Position numbers and translations under genes: made by a program
The notes under the pieces: generated by a model
Seen by the model: the letters and a program-made list of their open reading frames with translations, nothing else
The model's database searches: none
What the model was told of the DNA's origin: nothing
Source: an uncultured Flavobacteriales bacterium
GTDB taxonomy: Bacteria; Bacteroidota; Bacteroidia; Flavobacteriales_D; Parvicellaceae
DNA length: 33,678 bases
Assembly (NCBI GenBank): GCA_913064955.1
Contig: CAJYBK010000006.1
Span: 1 to 33,678 of the forward strand
Reading direction: 5' to 3'
Shown: positions 17,005 through 26,007 of the stretch, piece after piece
How the letters are laid out: each line of letters starts with the position of its first letter
Numbering within the stretch: position 1 is the first letter of the stretch

Positions 17005-18534
17005 ATGAAACCTTCTAATGAATTATTCGACCTTATTAAATCATTAACAAAATCTGAAAAACGATTTTTTAAACTTTCATCTTCCCTGCAAAGTGGAGAA
17101 AAAAACTATTTAAAGATTTTTGATTTTGTGGATAAACAAAATAGTTATGACGAGGATGAGTTAAAGGACGAATTTAAAAATGAAAGGTTCATTAATCATC
17201 TGCCTTCAGAGAAAAACCATTTGTACAAGTTAATCTTGAAAAGTTTAAGAGGGTTTCATTCAGACAATTCCATTAACTCCATTCTGAAAGAGGAAATCAA
17301 GAATGTTGAAATTCTTTATAAAAAATCGCTTTACAAGGAGTGTCGTAAGTTTCTATTAAGAGCTAAAAAGACGGCAGAAGAGCATGAAAAATTCTATTAT
17401 TGGTTTGAATTGATCTCATGGGAAAAACTGTTAATTGAAGAAGACTACGAGCAAGGAAATTTTAATTTTGATTTGGATAATTTGATTCAGGAGGAATTAA
17501 GCGTGATTGAAAAATTGAGAAATTTAGCGGAATATCAAATGATTTACTCTCGTATCAACTACATTTTTAGAAGTGGTGGTTTTGTTACAAGGCCTGATGA
17601 TATTGCCGCGGTAGATGAAATCTCTAATCACCATTTAATTATTGGGAAGAATACTGCGCTGTCTTCTAGTGCTGCTTCAATTTGCTATTATATTCAAGGA
17701 TTGTGTAATGCTACCAAAAGAGACTTCGAAACAGCATTGATTAAATTCAACAGAACTAAGGAAATTCTAGATAAGAAACCTAAACTAAAGCAAGACCTTG
17801 CCAAAAGATATGTAAGAACACAACACAACCTCATTCTGGCCCAAATTAGTATGGGTAATTATGATGAGGCTACTCTGCTTACAGCGGAGTTGGACAGTAT
17901 GACCGGTTCTAAAGGCTTCAATACATTTGATGTGAAGGTGAAGATCTTTACATGTGTTTATACCTCAAAAATTACTATTTCCTATCGTAAAGGTGATTTT
18001 CAGTCTACTTTAAAAATAGTGGAAGAAATGATTGAAGGACTGGAGTCTTACGGTGAAAGGTTGCCAAAAGAACAAGTCATTTTGTTTAGTTATCATATTG
18101 CCTACGTATTCTATGGTGCCGGATTATATCGAGATTCTTTAAAATGGGTCAACACCATTTTGAATGACAATGAGCAAAACTTAAGACAAGACATCTACTC
18201 TTATACACGAATATTCAACCTAATCCTTCACTACGAATTAGGCAACTATGACTTGCTCGAATACTTAATGAAGTCGACAACAAGACAGATCAAGAAAAAC
18301 TCTAAAACAGAGCAGGTTGAGTTAAGTATCCTAAAATTTTTAAAGAAAGTTATTCGTTTAGGAGACAAAGCTAAGGTCAAAGGTTTTGAAACTTATAAAG
18401 AGGAGCTAGACGCTATTCTTAAAGAAGAAAACCAATCGGCAATATTAGAATATTTCAATGTGTCAGCTTGGGTAGAATCAAAAATCAAAAACAAGTCTTT
18501 TGAAGAAACGATAAAGGAGATGTACATAGCGTAG
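17005..18534 (+). CDS. Alpha-helical repeat (TPR-like) protein of unknown function
   Basis: A 509-residue, almost wholly helical and highly charged protein without signal peptide or membrane helix. Repeated helix pairs around residues 95-400 (for example SLYKECRKFLLRAKKTAEEHEKFYYWFEL, split over two helices) suggest a TPR-like superhelix for protein-protein contacts. The N-terminal text KSLTKSEKRFFKLSS recurs in uncharacterised Bacteroidota proteins of this size as I remember them. It is convergent with the lipoprotein gene that ends at the very next base (18535). The function is unknown. Confidence 0.75.
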   Translation: MKPSNELFDLIKSLTKSEKRFFKLSSSLQSGEKNYLKIFDFVDKQNSYDEDELKDEFKNERFINHLPSEKNHLYKLILKSLRGFHSDNSINSILKEEIKNVEILYKKSLYKECRKFLLRAKKTAEEHEKFYYWFELISWEKLLIEEDYEQGNFNFDLDNLIQEELSVIEKLRNLAEYQMIYSRINYIFRSGGFVTRPDDIAAVDEISNHHLIIGKNTALSSSAASICYYIQGLCNATKRDFETALIKFNRTKEILDKKPKLKQDLAKRYVRTQHNLILAQISMGNYDEATLLTAELDSMTGSKGFNTFDVKVKIFTCVYTSKITISYRKGDFQSTLKIVEEMIEGLESYGERLPKEQVILFSYHIAYVFYGAGLYRDSLKWVNTILNDNEQNLRQDIYSYTRIFNLILHYELGNYDLLEYLMKSTTRQIKKNSKTEQVELSILKFLKKVIRLGDKAKVKGFETYKEELDAILKEENQSAILEYFNVSAWVESKIKNKSFEETIKEMYIA

Positions 18535-19035
18535 TTACTCGCTCTTGTATTTAAAAGTTATGCTTCTTTCAATGCCATTAGCAACCCCATCTAAGGTAAT
18601 GCTTAGGGAATCATTTTGCATTTTTTGATATGTCAATTTCTGGGGGTAGTCATTAGCTTTATTCTCAAATACAAACTTTCCGTTTCCGTTTTCAATCAAA
18701 GTAAAACTAACCATCGACTGACCTTTAGGCCTAGCAATATAGGTCAACTTATCATTAATCATCTGTATTGAAATGTACTCCATCAAAACAGTATCCGTGC
18801 CGGTAACAGAATAACCAGCGCCACTTAATGAATCAGGATAGGAATTCCATTTCTCAACGATGTAATTAGGTGGTTGTTTGAAGCCGAATGTTTTTCGGTC
18901 TACCCATGTTCCTTCCAGAAACCTTACGGATTCAATATTGGCAACTTCATTTTCAGTGGCATCCGTAGCATCGTTTTCGGAGCCACATGAACTCAGTAAA
19001 ATAATGGACACTATTGTGGTAAGAATAAACTTCAT
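18535..19035 (-). CDS. DUF6265-like lipoprotein
   Basis: A 166-residue lipoprotein with a lipobox ending at C17 (IILLSSC). The mature part has the DUF6265 pattern: FLEGTWVDR, then YISIQMINDKLTYIARPKGQ, FVFENKANDYPQKLTYQ and LDGVANG near the end. These proteins are small lipocalin-like beta-barrels of unknown ligand, expected at the periplasmic face of a membrane. It starts one base after the rlmB stop, so it is the last gene of the 21642-18535 unit. Confidence 0.8.
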   Translation of the reverse strand: MKFILTTIVSIILLSSCGSENDATDATENEVANIESVRFLEGTWVDRKTFGFKQPPNYIVEKWNSYPDSLSGAGYSVTGTDTVLMEYISIQMINDKLTYIARPKGQSMVSFTLIENGNGKFVFENKANDYPQKLTYQKMQNDSLSITLDGVANGIERSITFKYKSE

Positions 19036-19036
19036 G

Positions 19037-19828
19037 TTAAGCTCTTTGTCTATTTATTTCATACATCACAATTGAAGCAGAAACAGATACGTTTAAAGAT
19101 TCAATAGTACCGTACATTGGTATTTTAACAAAGTCATCACACATCTTCATGTACTCCTTTGACACACCATCTTCTTCGCTTCCCATAATAATTGCAATTG
19201 GGCCTGTAAGATCTGTGGTTGGTAATAAGTTTTCGGTTTTCTCTGTACACGCCACCACTTTTACACCTGACTGTTTTAACAATAAAATACTGTCCTTAAG
19301 ATTTAGTTCTTTGCAAACTGCTATTTTATTCAAAGCTCCAGCAGACGTTTTAACAGCATCAGCATTAATCTGAGCATTGCCTCTGGCTGGAATCACTATT
19401 GCATGCACATTATTACACTCTGCACTTCTAGCAATTGCTCCAACATTTCTTACATCGGTTATTCTATCAAGAATAAAAATTAGAGGCGTTTCACCTTTTT
19501 CAAAAATTTCTGGAATAATATCTTCCAACTTTTGATAGGTTATTGGACTTGCATAAGCCACTACACCTTGGTGGTTATTTTGAGTTAGTTTATTTAATTT
19601 CTGAATTGGCACAATCTGATAGACCTCATCATTTTCTTTCAATAAGTCTTTCAACTCTTTGAAAAGGTCTCCCTGTATTCCTTGTTGTACCATTACTTTA
19701 TTCAAGGTTCTACCTGCTTGTATGGCCTCAATAACTGCTCGTATACCATAAATCAAGGAAGGATCATCCTTCTTTTTGTAAGGTTTATTACTCTTCCAGT
19801 TTGGCTTTCTATCTCTTTCTTCGTGCAT
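19037..19828 (-). CDS. rlmB: TrmH/RlmB-family 23S rRNA 2'-O-ribose methyltransferase
   Basis: A 263-residue SPOUT methyltransferase that, in the RlmB branch, methylates the ribose of G2251 in 23S rRNA using S-adenosylmethionine. A substrate-binding N-terminal domain (YGIRAVIEAIQAGRTLNKVMVQ, spread over residues about 27-50) is followed by the trefoil-knot domain: ILDRITDVRNVGAIARSAE, IIMGSEEDGVS and IPMYGTIESLNVSVSASI. The N-terminus is basic and probably disordered. It starts nine bases after the GWxTD gene. Confidence 0.92.
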   Translation of the reverse strand: MHEERDRKPNWKSNKPYKKKDDPSLIYGIRAVIEAIQAGRTLNKVMVQQGIQGDLFKELKDLLKENDEVYQIVPIQKLNKLTQNNHQGVVAYASPITYQKLEDIIPEIFEKGETPLIFILDRITDVRNVGAIARSAECNNVHAIVIPARGNAQINADAVKTSAGALNKIAVCKELNLKDSILLLKQSGVKVVACTEKTENLLPTTDLTGPIAIIMGSEEDGVSKEYMKMCDDFVKIPMYGTIESLNVSVSASIVMYEINRQRA

Positions 19829-19837
19829 TTATTCAAT

Positions 19838-21112
19838 TTATTGGGCCCAATATACTCTTCCGCTTCTCCAAGCATCCACAGCTCTGTACCAATTAGATTT
19901 ATAGGATGGTGATCTTAATAGTTTATAATCATTATCTGAAAAAGGATTGTCAACTTCCACAAAAGTAAATTGCAGTGCTAATGCGTTATTCTCTTCACCG
20001 TAGAACCATATTTCTTCGTCCCTTGCTTTTCTTACAGTCTTTGGACTACCAAAAATTAGGCTTACCATTCCCCTATCTGTTTTCCACCCTTCCACATAGG
20101 AGGTAAAAACATCATTGGCGTCTTGCACTCTTTGGTAATATTTCTTAATTATTTCTCTCGCCCGTTCTTCACTTCCGCACTTCGTTAGCCAAAAATCATC
20201 TACATGTTTTTTAACATCAGTATCTGAAGTCAATTTTTCATATTCACTATTAGAACTGATAAATCTGATCGGCTCTACCATTCCAAATACATTCTTAATC
20301 TCAGGGAAATTCTTGCTAAACCCAAAGAATGTCAAGCCTTCCCTTTTGGTTGTATCCATAACTAAGTGGACAAACCCTGAGTCTCTCAGTGAACAAACAA
20401 AAGTGCCTTCCTGATTAATCATTTGCTCCACCGATTCTTCTGGAGTATAATTAAAAGGCTTAATACTTGTATTACTAAATGGTGGTGCTGCAATCGGAAA
20501 TTCTCTATAATATCTTAAGATATGGATTGATTTGCCTTTGTTTTCATTAGAGCTTACTTCTACAAGCATAGGCTTGTTTAGATAGTTATTGTAAACAATC
20601 TTACCAGTTTCCTTATTTCTTACAAGAAAAAACTGAGCACTTGCAGCCGTTGTTTTTTTCAAGTTTAATACCTGATCATTGGAATTGTTTCTATTTAAAT
20701 CAGTAGCAGTTACTCTCAAAGTATAGTTTTTTCCAAAAGCCGCTTTAAATGGGATTTTACCTGTAAGGAATTTACTTGATTTTTTTGCCGTTTCATCTTC
20801 TATTTTTACCGTCCCACTGTCCAAAACCAATTTTTTACTTTCGGGTCCATACACGGCATAATGTATTTCAATTTTTGCCTGATACGGTTGGGTCTTGTCC
20901 TTTCTAGCATACAATATGTCGTTGCTGTTTATTCTAAAATGTAATTCGGTTTCTTCCTTTGAAACATGATAAACCACATAGTCAGGCCTAATTGTAGTGC
21001 TTTTACCATTGTACAAATGCGCATAATTAGTGTTGGTGCTTACTTGTCTAGTACAAGAAAGCAACAAGAAAGCAAATCCTATCAGCAATGCTATTTTCTG
21101 AATTTGTTTCAT
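19838..21112 (-). CDS. GWxTD domain-containing lipoprotein
   Basis: A 424-residue lipoprotein with lipobox cysteine C20 (FAFLLLSC). The GWxTD motif is GWKTD at residues 342-346, followed by RGMVSLIFGSPKTVRKARDEE and a C-terminal WYRAVDAWRSGRVYW. The N-terminal half is beta-rich. GWxTD proteins are widespread in Bacteroidota; their function is not established, although an envelope location is expected. It overlaps the upstream lipoprotein gene by ATGA (21109-21112), which argues for joint production. Confidence 0.9.
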   Translation of the reverse strand: MKQIQKIALLIGFAFLLLSCTRQVSTNTNYAHLYNGKSTTIRPDYVVYHVSKEETELHFRINSNDILYARKDKTQPYQAKIEIHYAVYGPESKKLVLDSGTVKIEDETAKKSSKFLTGKIPFKAAFGKNYTLRVTATDLNRNNSNDQVLNLKKTTAASAQFFLVRNKETGKIVYNNYLNKPMLVEVSSNENKGKSIHILRYYREFPIAAPPFSNTSIKPFNYTPEESVEQMINQEGTFVCSLRDSGFVHLVMDTTKREGLTFFGFSKNFPEIKNVFGMVEPIRFISSNSEYEKLTSDTDVKKHVDDFWLTKCGSEERAREIIKKYYQRVQDANDVFTSYVEGWKTDRGMVSLIFGSPKTVRKARDEEIWFYGEENNALALQFTFVEVDNPFSDNDYKLLRSPSYKSNWYRAVDAWRSGRVYWAQ

Positions 21113-21642
21113 CTAATTATTGGCTCAGTCTCTATTTGACTGCTAACATTAAGCGCACGGTCAATCAACACAACGCCTAATTTAATAGTGTCGTTGTGAT
21201 TGGAAAAAGGATTGTAATAAATAGGTTCTACCGTAACATTAATTGTTCCTTTCAGTGTCTTGTTCTGACCAACTGGAGTCAAGTTTTTAATGCGATATGT
21301 GAAATTAACAGTGTCTGCCAAAGGTGAGTTTTCTCCTGAAGGATCTTGTGTTCCCTTAACCCATGTCCCATTCATCATTTCATAATACTGAACATAAAGG
21401 TTATAATGGTAAAAACTAGAAGAACTAAAGTCTCCGGTAGTGTCTGCTGGGTCCAACCCAATATCTCCATCTCCATCTGTAAAAGTCATCGAAAGCATCA
21501 ATGAATCTCCCATTTTGGTATATGATATGGTTTCCAAATTTGGTTCATTTGGATACGAAACAGGTTTTAAACAGGAAGAAACAGATATTATTAGTAAACT
21601 TGCCAAGGCAAAGGGTGATATTTGTAAAAACCTTTTAATCAT
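21109..21642 (-). CDS. Lipoprotein of unknown function, partner of the GWxTD gene
   Basis: A 177-residue protein with a lipoprotein signal ending at C24 (LLIISVSSC). The mature part contains FTDGDGDIGLDPADT, an aspartate-rich loop that may bind calcium, and an immunoglobulin-like beta pattern. Similar short lipoproteins with a TDGDGDIG loop are common in Bacteroidota. It is the first gene of a four-gene minus-strand unit. Its start lies only 22 bases from the divergent LuxE-like gene, and a -7-like TATCTTTA (21654-21647) lies almost at the ATG, which would give a nearly leaderless transcript. Confidence 0.75.
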   Translation of the reverse strand: MIKRFLQISPFALASLLIISVSSCLKPVSYPNEPNLETISYTKMGDSLMLSMTFTDGDGDIGLDPADTTGDFSSSSFYHYNLYVQYYEMMNGTWVKGTQDPSGENSPLADTVNFTYRIKNLTPVGQNKTLKGTINVTVEPIYYNPFSNHNDTIKLGVVLIDRALNVSSQIETEPIIR

Positions 21643-21664
21643 AACGTAAAGATATTAAATTCTA

Positions 21665-22666
21665 ATGAAGCCTAATGATATTGAAATAATAATTTCTCAA
21701 ATCTTTCAGTTGCAAAACGCTGCTGAATTTAACGCATTAGCGGTTAAAATATTTCATTTGCAATATCAAAATGTGGCGGTTTACAGAGCATATTGTGATG
21801 CCGTTCACAGTAATCCGAAATCTATTAAAACGGTTGAGGAAATTCCTTTTTTGCCAATCCAATTTTTTAAGTCGAAACGAATCTATTGGGATCAAATCGA
21901 GACAAAAAACGCCACTACTTTTATGAGCAGTGGCACTACTGCAACCGGAAGAAGCAAGCACCATGTTTTTGATTTAAAGGTTTATGAGCAATCATTTACA
22001 GCTTGTTTTGAGCAGTTTTACGGACCTGTTGAAGACATGACTATTCTAGCATTGCTCCCTTCCTATTTGGACCAAGGAAACTCCTCATTGGTCTACATGG
22101 TTAAATCTCTCATTGAAAAAAGTAATGACTCTCGTAGCGGCTTCTATTTAAACAATGATGAAATACTTCCCATTCTAAAATCCGTTGAATCTGAAGGTAA
22201 AAACACTTTATTGATAGGTGTTACTTATGCTTTATTGGATATGATTGAACAATCCATATTTAACCTAAATCATACCATCATAATGGAAACAGGAGGAATG
22301 AAAGGCAGAAGAAAAGAAATGACCAAGACCGAGTTGCATAACATACTTTGCAAAGGGTTTGGTGTGAAAGAGATACATAGCGAATATGGGATGACTGAAC
22401 TTTTGTCTCAAGGTTATTCTACTGGAGGAGAGTGGTTCCGTTTTCCAAATTGGATGAAATGTTTTCTTCGCCCGATTAATGATCCACTTACAATGTTATC
22501 AAAAACAGATAAGACAGGGGGAATTAATGTTATTGATTTAGCCAATATTTACAGTTGTTCATTTATCGCTACTCAAGACCTAGGAAGGTTGAATGATGGT
22601 CAATTAAAAATTATGGGGCGCTTTGACCATTCAGATACTAGGGGATGTAATTTAATGGTTGAATGA
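21665..22666 (+). CDS. LuxE/PaaK-like acyl-protein synthetase
   Basis: A 333-residue member of the adenylate-forming superfamily closest to LuxE. The phosphate-binding motif is SSGTTATGRS (residues 88-97), and later motifs include METGGMKGRRKEMTK and SEYGMTELLSQGY, which form the adenylate site. It ends early, at DLGRLNDG...GRFDHSDTRG, lacking the C-terminal lid of classical acyl-CoA synthetases, as LuxE proteins do. LuxE activates fatty acids as acyl-AMP and transfers them to its own cysteine. No luxC or luxD partner is present, so the acyl acceptor here is unknown. It ends 14 bases from the convergent DAHP synthase gene. Confidence 0.82.
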   Translation: MKPNDIEIIISQIFQLQNAAEFNALAVKIFHLQYQNVAVYRAYCDAVHSNPKSIKTVEEIPFLPIQFFKSKRIYWDQIETKNATTFMSSGTTATGRSKHHVFDLKVYEQSFTACFEQFYGPVEDMTILALLPSYLDQGNSSLVYMVKSLIEKSNDSRSGFYLNNDEILPILKSVESEGKNTLLIGVTYALLDMIEQSIFNLNHTIIMETGGMKGRRKEMTKTELHNILCKGFGVKEIHSEYGMTELLSQGYSTGGEWFRFPNWMKCFLRPINDPLTMLSKTDKTGGINVIDLANIYSCSFIATQDLGRLNDGQLKIMGRFDHSDTRGCNLMVE

Positions 22667-22680
22667 AACTCGACTTGTAA

Positions 22681-23766
22681 TTAGGGCTTTTTAATATTCA
22701 TCACATCATTTTGTTGCTTGATACTCTCATGGTGAACTGATGTTAATAATGTTTCTATAAAAGATTCGCTAAGGCCCAATTCTTTTGCCAAGGACTTCCT
22801 GGCATTGTAAATTTCTTTCCATCTGTTAGATTGTAAAATGGTGATGTCGTTTTCCTTTTTGAAACTACCTATTGCCCGAGCCACTTCCATTCTTTTGGAG
22901 AACACCTGAATAATCTTTTCATCTAATTGATCAATTTCAGAACGAAATTTCTCAAGCACACTTAGTACCTCGTTGTCCTCCGCGTCTTCATGTCTAGCCA
23001 CAAGGTTGTTCAGCAACTGTTCTAGTTGTGTGGGTGTTATTTGCTGAGCAGCATCACTCCATGCATCGTCTGGAGAGATGTGACTTTCTAACATTAAGCC
23101 GTCCATTGCCATGTCCAAAGCTTTTTGAGAAACCGACTCTAGCAAATCTCGTCTTCCACAAATATGACTAGGGTCACAAATAATAGGAACTTCAGGCATT
23201 CTCAATTTCAACTGAATTGGGATTTCCCACATCGGAACATTTCTATAAATAGTTTTATCAAAACTGGAAAAACCTCGATGAATTGCTGAAATATTTTGTA
23301 TGCCGGCCAACTGAATTCTTTCTATTGCTCCAATCCACAGCTCCATATCAGGATTGATAGGATTTTTTACCATCACAGGAATATCAACCCCTTTTAAAGC
23401 ATCTGCAATTTCTTGCACAGAAAAAGGATTCACAGTAGTTCTAGCGCCTAACCAAAGCACATCAATGTCGTTTTTTAAAGCGGCTTCTACATGTGTGGCA
23501 TTCGCCACCTCCGTGCAGACAGGAATGCCCATTGCTTTCCCTGCAGCTTTTAGCCAAACCAATCCCTGCCCCCCAACTCCTTCAAAAGAATTTGGTCGAG
23601 TTCTAGGTTTCCAAATTCCTGCTCTCAAAAGGTCTACTTTGTTTATTGCTTTTAACTGTGCTGCAGTTTCATGGACTTGCTCCTCTGTTTCAGCACTACA
23701 AGGGCCGCTTATGATTAACTTCTCTCCTTTGGTTTTTATACCTCCTATTTCTTTTGATGTATTCAT
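22681..23766 (-). CDS. Bifunctional DAHP synthase (type I beta) / chorismate mutase (AroQ)
   Basis: A 361-residue fusion for the shikimate pathway. The N-terminal barrel (about residues 14-260) condenses PEP and erythrose 4-phosphate; visible motifs are SGPCSAE, RAGIWKPRTRPNSFEG, LWLGARTTVNPFSVQ, VMVKNPINPD, SAIHRGFS and CDPSHICGRRD. The C-terminal AroQ helices (about 270-350) carry LSVLEKFRSEIDQLDEKI, then FSKRMEVARAIGSFK. In this fusion type the mutase domain also mediates feedback control by prephenate, according to studies of Bacteroidota homologues. No other aromatic gene is nearby. A -7 match TAAATTTG lies 18 bases upstream of the ATG. Confidence 0.95.
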   Translation of the reverse strand: MNTSKEIGGIKTKGEKLIISGPCSAETEEQVHETAAQLKAINKVDLLRAGIWKPRTRPNSFEGVGGQGLVWLKAAGKAMGIPVCTEVANATHVEAALKNDIDVLWLGARTTVNPFSVQEIADALKGVDIPVMVKNPINPDMELWIGAIERIQLAGIQNISAIHRGFSSFDKTIYRNVPMWEIPIQLKLRMPEVPIICDPSHICGRRDLLESVSQKALDMAMDGLMLESHISPDDAWSDAAQQITPTQLEQLLNNLVARHEDAEDNEVLSVLEKFRSEIDQLDEKIIQVFSKRMEVARAIGSFKKENDITILQSNRWKEIYNARKSLAKELGLSESFIETLLTSVHHESIKQQNDVMNIKKP

Positions 23767-23783
23767 TTACTCCTGTTCCTAGA

Positions 23784-23791
23784 CAAATTTA
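23784..23791 (-). promoter_or_regulatory. Probable -7 element of the DAHP synthase promoter
   Basis: The minus strand reads TAAATTTG, an exact TAnnTTTG match, 18 bases before the ATG. No clear -33 TTTG was found. Confidence 0.35.
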
Positions 23792-23823
23792 GCGGAACTT
23801 TTAGTAAAATAACGATGATTTGC

Positions 23824-23841
23824 TTTCTTTGTAGAAAGAAA
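23824..23841 (+). promoter_or_regulatory. Small hairpin just before the lipoprotein start codon
   Basis: TTTCTTT (23824-23830) pairs with AAAGAAA (23835-23841) around a GTAG loop, eight bases before the ATG at 23850. It could modulate translation initiation, but it is AT-rich and weak. Confidence 0.25.
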
Positions 23842-23849
23842 ACTCAATT

Positions 23850-24824
23850 ATGAAACTTATTTATATTCTCGCGCTTGCATTAATTATGATTAACTGCGCA
23901 TCTGAAGCCAAAGAGCAAAAAGATAATTCTAAAACGGAAAACGATTCAATTTCTGAAGTAGACACGGTCAATATAATTGTGGATGTAGATAGTTCAGTAA
24001 TAGAAAAAGATAGTATTGTCCCTCCTGTTCAAATGACAGACTCGGATAAAAAAAGTTTAAAAAAATACCTTTCTTCTGCTGAGGTAAAAAAACTTGATGC
24101 TGCTTTGAACAGTCTTAATAATTCCGAAATAGACAGTGTAATAATCAATTCGTTTCTTAGTATTCTTCAAATAACCGATTCTTTAAAATATCAAGTTATT
24201 CAAAAATCTGACTATGAGGCTGTGGATGAAAATGGAGATTACTACCCATTTAATTTACAATCAGAATTAGCTGGGTTAGAAAAGTCAATTCCTGGTTTCA
24301 CGAATTCATGTGTAGCGGAATGCACTGAATATGATTGTCGATTCGAACTAGGTCCTTATGTGCAGCGAGCCAAAGAAACAACTGGTCAAGCAGATGATGA
24401 GTTTTTTAAGTTGTTAATCCTTGCTAATGGTGAATATATGACTACTGCTCATCAGTTCCGAGCATGGTTTGCTCAGTTCTGGGATTACGGTGGCGCTTCT
24501 TTTTTAGGAAGTAATATTCATTTTGAATTTTTACAAAAATCCCAAGCTTTTCTAGCTAAACATGATATTAATTCTAACCTACTTCTATCCCTTCAACAAG
24601 AAGCCTTTGGTGATGTGCAGCATGGCATTTACATGAACAGTTCAGTGAAAGCAAGCAAGGAACTAAATGACATTATTAACTTAAATGTTTTTACTCCTGA
24701 GGAAAATGATCAATTAAAGCAACTTATGATTAAGATGGTATCGAAAGATTTTTTCTGCGAAAATTGTGTTTCCCAAAAATTACAATTTGATTGTGAAACG
24801 GGGAACTGTGATTTTGGTGGTTAG
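23850..24824 (+). CDS. Lipoprotein of unknown function with two cysteine clusters
   Basis: A 324-residue lipoprotein: signal peptide with lipobox cysteine C16 (ALIMINC), then an acidic, low-complexity linker (about residues 18-60). A helical domain follows. Two cysteine groups stand out: CVAECTEYDC around residues 154-163, and CENCVSQKLQFDCETGNCDFGG at the very end (residues about 303-324). They could form disulfides or a metal site in the periplasm. I do not recognise the family. Its last four bases overlap the end of the convergent barrel gene. Confidence 0.7.
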   Translation: MKLIYILALALIMINCASEAKEQKDNSKTENDSISEVDTVNIIVDVDSSVIEKDSIVPPVQMTDSDKKSLKKYLSSAEVKKLDAALNSLNNSEIDSVIINSFLSILQITDSLKYQVIQKSDYEAVDENGDYYPFNLQSELAGLEKSIPGFTNSCVAECTEYDCRFELGPYVQRAKETTGQADDEFFKLLILANGEYMTTAHQFRAWFAQFWDYGGASFLGSNIHFEFLQKSQAFLAKHDINSNLLLSLQQEAFGDVQHGIYMNSSVKASKELNDIINLNVFTPEENDQLKQLMIKMVSKDFFCENCVSQKLQFDCETGNCDFGG

Positions 24825-25555
24825 TCCTTTTTATTGGCAAAGAAGTATCGAAAATCTATGGTAATATACGTTCCTCTAAGTTCAGTATAATACTTCTTAT
24901 AATCAGTATTACCGTAGTAATAACGTATGTTAGTTTTGGTAATTGCTTTCAACGGGTTAACAAATGAAGCTCCCAAATAAAATCTGCCTTTTTCTTCAGT
25001 TCTGTATTCAAAGCCAACATTTGCTAGCAATGAAAAATGCATCCAAAAGTACTTATTAGAGTAGTGTTGAATCAAGCCATTTTCGCCACTACTGAGAACA
25101 CCAGACGCATACCAATCAATCCCCAGACCTCCTGAAGTATTCATGTAAAAGTTTTCAGAAAGTCTTATGTATACCAAAGCTTGTAGAGGTATTTGATAGG
25201 ATACAAATCCAAAATCCGCTATGTCACTTGTGTCTCTTCTAAAGTCATCCGCAACAATATTATAATTTCTTCGCGTATAGTTAATCCCCGTTTCGAAAGA
25301 GAATAAATTGGTAAAATCCCTTCTCAGAACCATTCCCAGACTATACCCGAATTTAGGGTCTACACTTAAATTAGTCAATGTGTCAGATAGATCTACTGGA
25401 CCTGCTCCAAAATAATTAATGGGAATAATAGGTTTAAATTGCGCACCAAAGACGTAATCTTTTGCTTTGTTGTTCTTTTTCTTCTGCGCGTTGGTCGCTA
25501 CAGTAAGAAAACAACTCATAAATAATAATATCCAACCTATTTTTTTCAAACCCAT
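24821..25555 (-). CDS. Outer-membrane beta-barrel protein
   Basis: A 244-residue protein with a cleavable signal peptide (residues 1-23, ending TNAQ) and a lysine-rich start to the mature chain. The rest alternates polar and aromatic residues in strands, and ends TYITIDFRYFFANKKD, with a terminal aromatic strand typical of barrels inserted by the BAM machinery. It belongs to the broad PorT/OmpA-like barrel group of Bacteroidota. Its substrate or partner is unknown, and nothing in the neighbours indicates one. Confidence 0.8.
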   Translation of the reverse strand: MGLKKIGWILLFMSCFLTVATNAQKKKNNKAKDYVFGAQFKPIIPINYFGAGPVDLSDTLTNLSVDPKFGYSLGMVLRRDFTNLFSFETGINYTRRNYNIVADDFRRDTSDIADFGFVSYQIPLQALVYIRLSENFYMNTSGGLGIDWYASGVLSSGENGLIQHYSNKYFWMHFSLLANVGFEYRTEEKGRFYLGASFVNPLKAITKTNIRYYYGNTDYKKYYTELRGTYITIDFRYFFANKKD

Positions 25556-25645
25556 TTCAATAATTAACGAAGATACAACGAAATCTTGATTGGGAATATT
25601 GTTAAATAGGATAAGGTGTGTCTAAATTAAGCAACGACCATTTGC

Positions 25646-25987
25646 CTAGTGAACATGAACCTGAATATCCATTTCTCGAAGCGGTGTGTATTTATCTTTA
25701 TTCAAGGAGCGTATAGTGGCATAAATAAACTTTCCTTGATTAATTAATTTTTGAATCATTGCGCTTGTTCTTTGGGAAACATAGCCCAGTTTATATCCTT
25801 TATAAAATACAGCCAATGAATTTTCGTCCCAAGTCCTTTTTTCATCCCGCTCAATTCTTAATTCAGCACCGTTTTTCAATTGGTGATAAATATAAATCAT
25901 ATCGTAATTAGCTAATTCATCCACGTGAGTTAGTATTCCCATTTGTGGTAAAACCGCTGGTTGTGTTGCTATTTGTAAATTTCTCAT
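25646..25987 (-). CDS. Stand-alone HIRAN domain protein
   Basis: A 113-residue protein that is almost entirely one HIRAN domain. The pattern is LKNGAELRIERDEKRTWDENS (residues about 37-57), then LAVFYKGYKLGYVSQRTSAMI and a final strand. HIRAN domains in larger proteins such as HLTF bind single-stranded DNA 3' ends; stand-alone bacterial copies are less understood. The gene lies 20 bases after a 102-residue companion and is probably co-transcribed with it from the 26317-26465 intergenic region. Confidence 0.8.
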   Translation of the reverse strand: MRNLQIATQPAVLPQMGILTHVDELANYDMIYIYHQLKNGAELRIERDEKRTWDENSLAVFYKGYKLGYVSQRTSAMIQKLINQGKFIYATIRSLNKDKYTPLREMDIQVHVH

Positions 25988-26007
25988 GCTTTTTTTGTTT
26001 TAATAGA

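Noticed and set aside
23354-23782. 142-residue open frame on the + strand inside the DAHP synthase gene
   Set aside because: It is a shadow of a clearly identified gene on the other strand and has no family features.
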